In this document: positions 6,923 through 15,109 of the stretch, one piece after another
How the letters are laid out: the number at the start of each line of letters is the position of its first letter
Numbering within the stretch: the stretch's first letter is position 1
Source: an uncultured Alphaproteobacteria bacterium
Lineage (GTDB): Bacteria; Pseudomonadota; Alphaproteobacteria; Rhodospirillales; Rhodospirillaceae
Reading direction: 5' to 3'
Length of the DNA: 64,000 nt
NCBI GenBank assembly: GCA_900079695.1
Contig: LT599022.1
Coordinates: forward strand, 648,287-712,286
The notes under the pieces: model-generated
Databases searched by the model: none
What the model was told of the DNA's origin: nothing
Seen by the model: the letters and a program-made list of their open reading frames with translations, nothing else
Program-made: the position numbers and the translations under genes

Positions 6923-8890
6923 TCAGGTTTCCGCCGGTTGCGGCTCAGCGACCACCCGTTCGAGCACGGCGACGACCTCCGCGTCGTACTTTTCCGGATG
7001 CTTGCGCAGAATGTCGATCACGTCCTCGGACGGCACCGCGTCGCGGTAGGCACGGGGTTCGGTGCGCGCGGCGAACACGTCGGCAACCGCGAGGATGCGC
7101 CCGAGCAGGTTGATGTCCTCCCCCGCCCGGCCGCGCGGATAGCCGCTGCCGTCGAGGCGTTCGTGGATCAGCGCGAGGGTTTCCGGCACCGGCAGCTCGA
7201 AGGCGATGCCGTCGAGCGCATCGAGGGCGAGGTCGATGTGTTTGGCGAGCGTCTTGCGCTGCTCGGTGGTCAGGCGGGTTTCCTTGCGGATCAGTTCCCG
7301 CGGCAGGAAGATCTTGCCGATCTGCGAGAGGCTGGCGGCGGTGCCGAGGGTTTCCATCTCCTCGGCGTCGCAGCCGAACTCGGCGGCGATGCGGAGGGCG
7401 AACTCGCGCATCCGCGTGGCGTGGTTGGCGAGATAGGGATCGGCCGCGGCAACCGACGAAGACAGCACGCGAATGGTGTCTTCCATGGTGCGCCGCTGGC
7501 GTTCGCGGGCGGTATAGCCTTCGGTGATATCGCGGGTCACGGTGATCACGCCGGAGGGCTGCCCGTCGACGCCGATCAGCGGCGCCTTCGATACCAGCAG
7601 CCAGCGATGGGGCTCGGCGGCGACATCCTCGACGATTTCGGACGGCGCCGCAGTCCCGCGCAGAACCCCCGCATCGCGGATTTCGTAGCGCTGGGCCAGC
7701 GCGGGCGGCAACAGGCGTTCGACCGCCTCGCCGATGCATGCCGCCTGGGCGCGCCCAGCCTGGGTGGCGAACGCGGTATTGACGTACACCACCCGGCGGT
7801 TGCCGTCGACCACGCAGATTTCTTCGGCAATGGCATCGTTGATGGCGTTCAGAAGTTGATGTTGCGCCTCCACATGCGCCGCGAATGCCTTGTATTGATT
7901 TGCGAGTTCCAGGGAGTTCTGGGTCGTTTGCCGCCACCAGAGTATCGCGCCGCCGGCGGCGACGCAGGCGAGCGCCGCAAGAATCAGGAGATCCACCACC
8001 ACACGCGTGGTGACGATCGCGCCGCGGACCGCATCGGCGTCGCGCGCATACAGCACTTGCCACGGGCTGCCCGGCACCGCTTCGGCAAGAACGTAGCGGC
8101 CCTCCGCCTCGGCGAAATCCGTCGCCGCGTTCAGCACGTCGGGCGATACCGGCTGCAACGCGGCATTTGCCGAGGCCGCGACCTCCGCCTGAAGCAGGGT
8201 CACGCTCTCTCCGGGATCGAGGGTGCGACCGGGCGCGAGCGCTTCGGCCAGACCGGGGGCGGCGCGCACCGTGAGCGCAAGCACCGCCACCGGCCGCCGC
8301 GCCGCCTCGGACGTCAGCGCCTGGGCGGGAAACACCGGCAGAAACACGTCGTAGACCAATCCCGCCTCGCTCTCGCGCAGGAGACCGACCGCACCCTTGC
8401 CGGACGCGGCGGCGTCGCGCGCCAACGCGCGCTGCGCCTCGTCGAGCGCAAGCGCCCGCGCCGAAGCGAGGAACGCCCTGCCCTCGCCGTCGAGCATCCG
8501 CGCTGCGGCGATTTCGTTGCGCCGCCCGACGTAATCGTCGAACACCGTTTGCAGATAGGCGAGAAGATCGGCGTCCGCCGTCGCACCCGGTCCGCGCGCA
8601 GCCATCGTCGCCGCGAAGATCTGCACCGTGGGATTGGCGCGCAACGGCTGGGTGGCGTCGCTCCAGCGCGTCAGCCAGCCGGCCACCAACTCGCCCCGTC
8701 CCTGCACGATCACTTCGGCGCGGTGGCGGGCGGCGCCGAGGATCGCTTCGGTGCGGCTTGCGATCACCCATTCCCCGGCACCGAATCCGGCCACCGCCAA
8801 CAGCAGCAGCAGCGCCAGCGCGGTGCGAATGCCGGTGCGCCCACTGCGCCGGGCGGGAAGCGCACCGAGAATCCCGGCCGTCGGCGTCAT
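6923..8890 (-). CDS. Membrane sensor: periplasmic Cache-like domain, PAS, degenerate HD-GYP (copy 2)
   Basis: The 655-residue protein has a TM at about 20-42, a large periplasmic sensor region to about 285 with a PWQVLYA motif, and a second TM at about 290-315. PAS (about 345-455) and HD-GYP (about 470-640) domains follow. The HD dyad is replaced by Ser522-Gln523 in LSQIGK, and the first His of the HHE motif is Ile. Other HD-GYP landmarks remain: NHATRM, KHIDLALDAL, HERLDGSGYP and VADVFAA. It is therefore less eroded than copy 1 but still lacks key metal ligands. Its ATG overlaps the stop of the LapG-like gene (ATGA), making it the last gene of the ABC-HlyD-LapG-like operon. The inferred role is a ligand-sensing cyclic di-GMP receptor working on the adjacent LapG-like protein. 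Confidence 0.86.
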   Translation of the reverse strand: MTPTAGILGALPARRSGRTGIRTALALLLLLAVAGFGAGEWVIASRTEAILGAARHRAEVIVQGRGELVAGWLTRWSDATQPLRANPTVQIFAATMAARGPGATADADLLAYLQTVFDDYVGRRNEIAAARMLDGEGRAFLASARALALDEAQRALARDAAASGKGAVGLLRESEAGLVYDVFLPVFPAQALTSEAARRPVAVLALTVRAAPGLAEALAPGRTLDPGESVTLLQAEVAASANAALQPVSPDVLNAATDFAEAEGRYVLAEAVPGSPWQVLYARDADAVRGAIVTTRVVVDLLILAALACVAAGGAILWWRQTTQNSLELANQYKAFAAHVEAQHQLLNAINDAIAEEICVVDGNRRVVYVNTAFATQAGRAQAACIGEAVERLLPPALAQRYEIRDAGVLRGTAAPSEIVEDVAAEPHRWLLVSKAPLIGVDGQPSGVITVTRDITEGYTARERQRRTMEDTIRVLSSSVAAADPYLANHATRMREFALRIAAEFGCDAEEMETLGTAASLSQIGKIFLPRELIRKETRLTTEQRKTLAKHIDLALDALDGIAFELPVPETLALIHERLDGSGYPRGRAGEDINLLGRILAVADVFAARTEPRAYRDAVPSEDVIDILRKHPEKYDAEVVAVLERVVAEPQPAET

Positions 8891-9546
8891 GGCGAAATCT
8901 CCTGGGTTTCCGGAACGTGCATCCAGAGAGTGGTCTCGTTGAAGGAGTAGTACGGGCGGAGATTGGCGGTGCGCGCCGCACCGCGCAGCACGTCGGTATC
9001 GAGGGAAAGCACCACTTCGTCCGATCCCTCCCGCGCCAGCAGCAACGCCGTGCGGTCGCCGCGCAGAACGTCTTCGACGACGACGATGCGCAGGATCTCG
9101 GACGGCACGCCGACCTCGCGGAGCGACAGGTACTTCACCACCGCCGCGGCGAGGCCGCCGCCGCGGCCGCGCAATGCCTCGGTAAGCGCCGGCCAGCGCT
9201 CGCCCGCGGGCGGCACTCCGGGATCTTCGGCCTTGCCGAGCATCGCGTTGACGAAACGGTTGATCTCATAGATCTGCCGCCCCCGGGGCAGCGGTCGCGC
9301 GGCGGCGACGGCGGCGCACCATGCGGCGGCGCTCACGCCCGCGCAGGCTTCCCCGGAGCGCGGCGCGCGCAACGCCGCAGCCTCGGCGCGCGCGCGCTCC
9401 AGCGCATCGGTCCACTGCGGCACCGCGGAAAGATCGTGCGCGACGAGCGAGCGCGTGCGGAAGACGTCGGCGACGGGCGGGTTCGCCCGCGCGGGCGCGG
9501 CGGCGAGCAGAACCGCCGCGGCGGCGAGAAGTGCGGCGCGCTTCAT
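8887..9546 (-). CDS. LapG-family (BTLCP) protein lacking the catalytic Cys and His: probable pseudoprotease
   Basis: The 219-residue exported protein has a signal peptide to about residue 21. It aligns with the intact LapG-type protein through KYLSLREVG, RIVVVEDV and the C-terminal YYSFNE..LWMH segment. At the active site GDCEDYAIAKY is replaced by GGGLAAAVVKY, so Cys becomes Gly131 and the acidic calcium ligands are Gly130, Leu132 and Ala133. His becomes Thr166; only an Asp (183) remains. The frame is clean and starts and stops within ATGA overlaps with hlyD and the sensor gene, so it looks maintained, not decayed. Possible roles are a scaffold, a decoy protecting the adhesin site, or a sensor-binding adaptor. 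Catalysis as a protease is very unlikely. Confidence 0.78.
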   Translation of the reverse strand: MKRAALLAAAAVLLAAAPARANPPVADVFRTRSLVAHDLSAVPQWTDALERARAEAAALRAPRSGEACAGVSAAAWCAAVAAARPLPRGRQIYEINRFVNAMLGKAEDPGVPPAGERWPALTEALRGRGGGLAAAVVKYLSLREVGVPSEILRIVVVEDVLRGDRTALLLAREGSDEVVLSLDTDVLRGAARTANLRPYYSFNETTLWMHVPETQEISP

Positions 9547-10946
9547 CGCTCCCTCAACGCCCGCTCGCGGGTCTTCAGAATCGGTTTCATCAGATAGTCG
9601 AGAATCGTGCGGCTGCCGGTGAGGATATCGACGTTTGCGATCATGCCCGGCATGATCGGCAGGTGCTTGCCGTCATGTTCGAGGTAGTTCTTGTCGGTCT
9701 TCACCACGATCTTGAAGTACGCGGTGTTGTTGCGGTCGTTGGGGTCGATGAGGGCGTCGGCCGAGATCCGTTCGAGCTTGCCTTTGAGGCCGCCGTAGAT
9801 CGACGAATCGTAGGCGGTGAACTTCACCATCGCATCCTGCCCGGGCCGCAGGAACGCGACGTCGCGGGGGGTGATCTTCGCCTCGACCAGCAGGGTGTCG
9901 TCGAGGGGCACGATTTCCGCCATGTCCATGCCCGGCTTGATCACGCCGCCGATGGTGGTAACGTTGAGGGTCTTGACCACGCCGCGCACCAGCGACCGCA
10001 CCTCGGTGCGCGCCACCTTGTCCTGCGCGCCCTTGAGCACCTCCTCGATCCCGGCGAGTTGGGTCTGGGCTTCGACCAGTTCCTTTCCGGCATCGGCGCG
10101 GAACGACCGGTACTTTTCGGATATCCGCTGGTTGGCCTCGCGGATCGCGGATTCCGCTCGGGGAATCGCCGCCTGCGAATTGGCGATATCGCCCCTGAGG
10201 GTGGCGATGTCGCGCCGCAACCGCAGCACCTGAACCTTCGACACCACGCCGCTGGCGGCGAGCGGTTCGGTGATGTTGAGCTCCTGCTGCGCGAGCGAGA
10301 GATTGTTCTGCGATTGGTCGATCTTGGTCTTGAGCTCGGTGAGCTCCTGCTGCCGCTGGTCGAGCTGCTGGCGGAGGATCGAGATCTGGGTCTCGAGGGC
10401 GTCCTCGCGGGCGCGCATCAGGTCGGACTCGGCGGAAGCCGCGTCCCGCGCCTCCGCCAGGAGATAGGGCGGAAAGGCGAGCGGCGCGCCCTGGGTTTCG
10501 GCGGTGAGCCGCGCCACCTTGGCCTGCGCGCCGAACATCTTGGCGCGCAGTTCGCCGAGGCTGGATGACAGGCTGGTGTCGTCGATCTCCATGATCACCT
10601 GACCCGCTTCGACGATATCGCCCTCATGGACGTTGATCTTCTTGAGGATGCCGCCTTCGAGATTCTGGATCAGCTGCACCTGCGACGACGGAATCACCTT
10701 GCCCTCGCCGCGCGCCGCCTCGTCGATGCGGGCGAACGCCGCCCACAGCAGAGCGATCGTGAAAAAGGCGACGATCGCATACAGCACCCACGCCGCGGTC
10801 GGATGCGCCGACTGGATTTCCGCCTGCAGCACTTCCGGCGCGAAATCCTGATCGTTCCAGTCCTTGAGGCGGGAGGCACGGCGCTTCGGCGGTGCCGCAG
10901 GCGGCTGTTGCGGCTTCGGCATCAGGAGCTTGGGGTCGAGGTTCAT
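9543..10946 (-). CDS. HlyD-family membrane fusion protein (T1SS adaptor)
   Basis: The 467-residue protein has a cytoplasmic Pro-rich N-terminus, one TM at about 55-80 (AAWVLYAIVAFFTIALLWAA) and a biotinyl-lipoyl-like half motif (GKVIPSSQVQLIQNLEGGI). A long periplasmic coiled coil (about 140-320) and a C-terminal HlyD_3/beta-barrel region (RSLVRGVVKTLNVTTIGGVI) follow. It links the inner membrane ABC exporter to the TolC channel (LapC role). The start lies in an ATGA overlap with the exporter gene and the end in an ATGA overlap with the LapG-like gene. Confidence 0.94.
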   Translation of the reverse strand: MNLDPKLLMPKPQQPPAAPPKRRASRLKDWNDQDFAPEVLQAEIQSAHPTAAWVLYAIVAFFTIALLWAAFARIDEAARGEGKVIPSSQVQLIQNLEGGILKKINVHEGDIVEAGQVIMEIDDTSLSSSLGELRAKMFGAQAKVARLTAETQGAPLAFPPYLLAEARDAASAESDLMRAREDALETQISILRQQLDQRQQELTELKTKIDQSQNNLSLAQQELNITEPLAASGVVSKVQVLRLRRDIATLRGDIANSQAAIPRAESAIREANQRISEKYRSFRADAGKELVEAQTQLAGIEEVLKGAQDKVARTEVRSLVRGVVKTLNVTTIGGVIKPGMDMAEIVPLDDTLLVEAKITPRDVAFLRPGQDAMVKFTAYDSSIYGGLKGKLERISADALIDPNDRNNTAYFKIVVKTDKNYLEHDGKHLPIMPGMIANVDILTGSRTILDYLMKPILKTRERALRER

Positions 10947-13138
10947 GGCCTGCCCCCCTGCGGCTGCGGGCGACGCTGGCCGAGCTTGAGGATTTCGTCG
11001 CGCGGCCCGTCGGCGACGATCGCGCCCTGCCCCATCACGATCACCCGGCTGACCATCCGCAGCAGCGACGGCCGGTGGGTGATCAGCACGATCGTCTTGT
11101 CTTTGAGGTCGCGCTCGAAGCGTGCCAGCAGCGCCTGTTCGGCGGGCACGTCCATCATGCTCGAAGGCTCGTCGAGCACCAGAATCGGCGGGTCGGAAAG
11201 CAGCGCACGGGCGATCGCGATGCACTGCCGCTGACCGCCCGAAAGGCTCTGACCGCGCTCGCCGACGCGCCAGTCGTAGCCCTGCGGGTGACGGCCGACG
11301 AAGTCGTGGACACCCGCGAGCCGCGAGACCGCGAGGATCATCTCGTCGGTGGCTTCGGGCGCGGCGATCGCGATGTTCTCGCGCACCGTGCCGTGGAACA
11401 ACACGGTGTCCTGCAGGACCGCGCCGATCGAATGGCGCACGTCGGCCGGGTCGATCTGGCGGATGTCGGTGCCGTCGACCAGGATTTCGCCGTCTTCCGG
11501 GTCGTAGAGGCGCATCAGCATCCGCGCCAGAGTCGACTTGCCCGAGCCCACCGGACCCATGATCGCGATCTTCTCGCCCGGCCGCACGCGGAACGAGATG
11601 TCGCGCAGCGCCGCCACCTCGGTGCCCGGATAGTGGAAGGTGACGTGACGGAACTCGATGTCGCCGGTGAGCGCCGGGCGCGAGAGATACTGCGCGTCCG
11701 GCGGGCGGTCGACCGGCAGCTTCATGAGCTCGTCGATGGCGCGGCGGGCGGTGAGCGCCTGGTTGAGGCGCGACAGCAGACTGGCGATGGTGCCGAGCGG
11801 CGCCATCACCCGGCCGGTGAGGATGGTGCAGGCGATCAACCCGCCGACGGTGAGATTGTTCTCGGAGATCTGGTAGACGCCGACGATCACCGCCACCACC
11901 GTGACCATCTGCTGCACGAACACCGAGAAATGGATGCCGAGGCCAGAGAGCAACTTGACGCGGATGCCGGTCTGCGCCGAGAGGCCGACAAAAGCCTCCC
12001 ACTCGCGCTGCATCTTGCTTTCCGCGCCGAGGCTCTTGACGGTGTCGAGGGCGGAGATCACCTCGACCAGCACGCCGTGCTTCTGCGCGCCCTCCTCGTT
12101 CGACTTCTGCACCGCACGGTGGAGCGGCGCCTGCATCAGCATGCCGAAGCCGACCACCAGCGGCACCGCTGCGGCGGGAACGATCGCCACCCAGCCGCCG
12201 AGCATCGCGATCACGCCGATGAACACGAAGATGAACGGCAGGTCGACGATCGCGGCCACCGTCGCCGAGGTAAAGAAATCGCGCACCGTCTCGAATTCCT
12301 TGAGCCGGCTGGCGAACACGCCGGCGGAGCCGGGGCGCGCCTGCATCCGCACGTTCATCGCCTGTTCGAAGATGCGCGCACTCATCAGAATGTCGGCGCG
12401 CTTGCCGGCGTGGTCGATGAGATAGGCGCGCAGGACCTTGAGCAGGAAATCGAAGGCGTAGACGATGGCGATGCCGATCACCAGCACCCACAGGGTTTCG
12501 ACCGCGTTGTTGGGCACCACGCGGTCGTAGACGTTCATGGTGAACAGCGGCCCTGCGAGAGAGAACAGGTTGACCATGATCGCCGCCAGCGCCACCTGCC
12601 GGTAGACCGACTTGAATTTTCGCAGGGTATCCCAGAACCACGATCCGTAGCGCCGCTCCGCGTGCTCGTCGTCGATCTGACGCAGGCGCGCCCGCGGGCG
12701 GACGAACAGGGCATGCCCGGAATAGGCCTCGGCAAGATCGTCGAGCGGCATCCAGGTCGAACCCTGCCCGGTTTCCGGCAGCAGCATCTCGGCCCGGCCG
12801 TCCTCGACGCGCCACAGCACGCCCGCGGAGCGCCCCTTGAGCAGCACCACCACCGGCAACGCATGCTTCGGGATTTCGTCGATGCGCCGCGACACCAGCC
12901 GCGACGACAACCCCGCCCGCTCGGCGGCGCGCTGGAACAATGCCGGGTCCAGACGGTTGTCGACGAGAGGCAACCCGGAAACGAGCACGCTGGAAGACAG
13001 CGCCCGGCCGAAATGCCGGACCAGAATCATCAGGCAGCCCAACAGCGGATCGGCCGCCTCGCGGGAAATCTGCGACGCCTTGATACCCCATTCGGGCGTG
13101 GTCGCGGCTCCTGCGACGGGCGTGGTCGTTTCGGACAT
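10943..13138 (-). CDS. RTX/LapB-type ABC exporter with C39-like N-terminal domain
   Basis: The 731-residue protein has an N-terminal C39-peptidase-like domain (about 25-150) without an obvious catalytic Cys, the non-cleaving type of HlyB/LapB exporters that bind RTX substrates. A six-helix ABC transmembrane domain (about 165-460) and an ATPase domain follow. Walker A GPVGSGKSTL is near 526-535, LSGGQ near 630, Walker B ILVLDEP, and the switch His is in LITHRPS. It should energise export of the adhesin and heads the operon ABC-HlyD-LapG-like-sensor, whose genes all join by 4-bp ATGA overlaps. ATG 13138 (GGGGAG upstream) is chosen over 13168. Confidence 0.94.
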   Translation of the reverse strand: MSETTTPVAGAATTPEWGIKASQISREAADPLLGCLMILVRHFGRALSSSVLVSGLPLVDNRLDPALFQRAAERAGLSSRLVSRRIDEIPKHALPVVVLLKGRSAGVLWRVEDGRAEMLLPETGQGSTWMPLDDLAEAYSGHALFVRPRARLRQIDDEHAERRYGSWFWDTLRKFKSVYRQVALAAIMVNLFSLAGPLFTMNVYDRVVPNNAVETLWVLVIGIAIVYAFDFLLKVLRAYLIDHAGKRADILMSARIFEQAMNVRMQARPGSAGVFASRLKEFETVRDFFTSATVAAIVDLPFIFVFIGVIAMLGGWVAIVPAAAVPLVVGFGMLMQAPLHRAVQKSNEEGAQKHGVLVEVISALDTVKSLGAESKMQREWEAFVGLSAQTGIRVKLLSGLGIHFSVFVQQMVTVVAVIVGVYQISENNLTVGGLIACTILTGRVMAPLGTIASLLSRLNQALTARRAIDELMKLPVDRPPDAQYLSRPALTGDIEFRHVTFHYPGTEVAALRDISFRVRPGEKIAIMGPVGSGKSTLARMLMRLYDPEDGEILVDGTDIRQIDPADVRHSIGAVLQDTVLFHGTVRENIAIAAPEATDEMILAVSRLAGVHDFVGRHPQGYDWRVGERGQSLSGGQRQCIAIARALLSDPPILVLDEPSSMMDVPAEQALLARFERDLKDKTIVLITHRPSLLRMVSRVIVMGQGAIVADGPRDEILKLGQRRPQPQGGRP

Positions 13139-13353
13139 TCGGACTCCCCGGAAGGACGGCAACTCCAAACACGTGTCGCGGCGAGGTCTTCCCCGCGATT
13201 TTCAAGTCATAGCACGTTTGCGCCAGAAGTGTTCACGTTTCAAGTCGGGCGTTCCCGGGCGGCGCAGCCGTGCTCGCGAACGTTGCGGAAAATCGGGTTT
13301 CGACTCGAAGCACCTTCCCAATCCGGCGGCAATAGGATATTTCCCATCCCACC

Positions 13354-13441
13354 GGATGGGTGGCAGAGCGGTTGATTGCACCGGTCTTGAAAACCGGCGG
13401 GGCGCAAGCCCTCGAGGGTTCGAATCCCTCCCCATCCGCCA
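13354..13441 (+). tRNA. tRNA-Ser (anticodon UGA)
   Basis: The 88-nt cloverleaf has the acceptor stem GGATGGG pairing with CCCATCC at 13431-13437, an encoded CCA at the 3' end, and the T-loop GGTTCGAATCC. A class II long variable arm (GGGGCGCAAGCCCTC region) is present, and the anticodon stem CCGGT/ACCGG carries the loop CTTGAAA, anticodon TGA. Confidence 0.96.
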
Positions 13442-13928
13442 GGGATTTCGTGCTGCCGGGCTCGCCTCGCGCGAGCGCGAATTGACTCGGGTCCGGTGCG
13501 ACCCGGAAGCTTGAAGCACGGGGCCGGGACCCCGACGGCAACGACCTGGAACCGGTTTATATAAAGCCGACAAGACAAGGATCGACGCGAAAACCGCGGC
13601 CTCGTACCTGCCGGAGATGTTAAGCCGATTTTACACGTTCCGAGCCGGATCGAACCGAACCGGGCCCCGGGATCGCGCGGCGTCGAAGCCTTCGGCATCC
13701 GTTCACAGGTCGTCGATCCGCGGAAAATCGCCGCGTTCGACGGCGGCGGAAACGCGGCCCACCGATGACGGACCGGCGGCGTTCACACCTTCGAGCGTGT
13801 CGAAAAATTTTACATATTTTCGAGAAAGCGCGGACGAGACTGAGGTAGGCCTTTGATTCATCAGAGGTGGACCGGAAATTGCGTAATCCCCGTCACTCCT
13901 GATTTCCGAAGTCGACGGCGAGGTCTTC
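13442..13928. other. Intergenic region, no gene seen
   Basis: About 490 bp between tRNA-Ser and the choice-of-anchor A gene. Short open frames here have no recognisable features. The middle (13780-13830) is locally AT-rich and contains an inverted repeat, so the promoter of the downstream gene probably lies here. There is no clear -35/-10 pair that I would commit to. Confidence 0.6.
13800..13823. repeat. AT-rich inverted repeat upstream of the surface-protein gene
   Basis: TCGAAAA and TTTTCGA flank a 10-nt AT-rich centre in an otherwise GC-rich region, about 105 bp before the downstream ATG. It could be an operator or a hairpin in the leader. Confidence 0.35.
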
Positions 13929-15035
13929 ATGAAACTGACCCTTCTGACCCGAACCGCTACCGCGGCTGCGTTGCTCGGTGCGGTCGCCCTCCCCGCTTCC
14001 GCACGGGCGGACGCGGCAGCTGATCTATTGAACGGCTACAACGTCATCGTCTTCGGCGACTTGACCAGCTATTCCCAGCATGTCGACGGCAACGCCCTGG
14101 TGGGCGGCAACGTCGACGGCGGCACCTACGCGATGCACTATCCGGGGATTCCCACCGGGACGGCACTGACCGTGGGCGGCAACCTTCTCGGCAACGTCAT
14201 CGTTCAGGGGCCCGGCCTCACCGTCGGCGGCAACCTCTCCACCGGGAATCTCAACTACAATTCCGGCGGCGACGTTCACGTCGGCGGCAACGTCACCTCG
14301 TTGTTCGACCTGAACGGCGTCGGAAATCTTTACATCTCCGGGAACCAGACCGGCGGCTCGAACGTCACCCTCGCCAACGGCAGCGCCTATATCGGCGGCG
14401 CCAAGCTCGGCACCATCAACGCCAACGGCGGCGGCTCCGTCCATACCGGTTCGTCCGTGCCGGCCGCGACGATGCCCGACGTCGCGGGTCAGGTGGCCGC
14501 GGCGCAAGCGACGCTCTCCAGCTATTCGAGCCAACTCGCCGCCCTCGCCGCCGACAGTTCGGTGTCGCAGGACGGCAACAAACTGACCTTTACCGCCACC
14601 GCCGGGGCCGACGGCATCGCGGTCTTCAACGTTGCAGGCTCGCTGTTGTCGGCGATGAACGAGTTCGCCTTCAGCCTCGGCGACGCCACCGCGGTGGTGA
14701 TCAACGTTACCGGAGAGATCATCGACATCGCCGCCAACTTCCTCAACGGATCGGCGCTCGACCTCGCCTCCAACACCCTCTGGAACTTCACCGAGGCCAC
14801 CGATCTCGACATCGAGCGCCAGTGGGGCGGTTCGATCCTCGCGGTCTACGCCGATCTCGATACCGGCAACAACGTCGAGGGTTCGGTGGTCGCCGCAGCG
14901 CTCAGCCAGCGCGGCGAGATTCATTACAATGGCCCGGGCACCTTCGTCGCGACCACGCCGATTCCGGCCGCTTTGCCGCTGTTCGGCGCCGCGCTGGCGA
15001 TCTTTGCCGGGCGACGGCTGCGCAGGCGCGCCTGA
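13929..15035 (+). CDS. Choice-of-anchor A family surface protein with VPLPA-type C-terminal sorting signal
   Basis: The 368-residue protein has a signal peptide (ending near ASARA, residue about 27). The choice-of-anchor A domain opens with LLNGYNVIVFGDLTS. Repeated VGGN turns (about residues 58-120: LVGGNV, VGGNLLGN, VGGNLSTG, VGGNVTS) suggest a beta-helix. The C-terminus TPIPAALPLFGAALAIF followed by GRRLRRR is a sorting tail of the PEP-CTERM/VPLPA class: Pro-rich motif, hydrophobic helix, basic cluster. This implies export and processing at the cell envelope by an exosortase-like enzyme not encoded here. The SD (GGCGAGG) is modest. A bidirectional terminator follows. Confidence 0.83.
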   Translation: MKLTLLTRTATAAALLGAVALPASARADAAADLLNGYNVIVFGDLTSYSQHVDGNALVGGNVDGGTYAMHYPGIPTGTALTVGGNLLGNVIVQGPGLTVGGNLSTGNLNYNSGGDVHVGGNVTSLFDLNGVGNLYISGNQTGGSNVTLANGSAYIGGAKLGTINANGGGSVHTGSSVPAATMPDVAGQVAAAQATLSSYSSQLAALAADSSVSQDGNKLTFTATAGADGIAVFNVAGSLLSAMNEFAFSLGDATAVVINVTGEIIDIAANFLNGSALDLASNTLWNFTEATDLDIERQWGGSILAVYADLDTGNNVEGSVVAAALSQRGEIHYNGPGTFVATTPIPAALPLFGAALAIFAGRRLRRRA

Positions 15036-15066
15036 TCTTCCCCCTCACCCCCGACGCGCCACGCAG

Positions 15067-15098
15067 AAAGGGGCGGATCTCTTCCGCCCCTTTTCCTT
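15067..15098. terminator. Bidirectional rho-independent terminator
   Basis: Perfect 11-bp stem (15067-15077 with 15083-15093) and a 5-nt loop, with T residues after the stem on the plus strand and A residues before it. It sits between the convergent surface-protein and semialdehyde dehydrogenase genes and can serve both. Confidence 0.8.
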
Positions 15099-15109
15099 TG
15101 CCTGAATTC

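Noticed and set aside
8887-9546. Idea that the second LapG-like gene lost its active site through a frameshift
   Set aside because: The conserved segments before and after the active site are in one frame and their spacing to each other is unchanged, so the residues were substituted.
10943-13138. Active C39 peptidase domain in the ABC exporter
   Set aside because: No catalytic Cys is evident in the N-terminal domain; it fits the non-cleaving C39-like domain of RTX exporters.
10892-13375. Long plus-strand open frame over the ABC exporter gene
   Set aside because: Antisense shadow; the minus-strand product has all ABC exporter motifs.
13354-13441. tRNA-Ser as an integration site of a mobile island
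   Set aside because: No integrase, no second copy of the tRNA 3' end and no composition shift were seen nearby.
13233-13541. Open frame on the minus strand encoding a GEGFEPSRACAPPVFKTG-like peptide
   Set aside because: It is the antisense of tRNA-Ser, a well-known false protein prediction.
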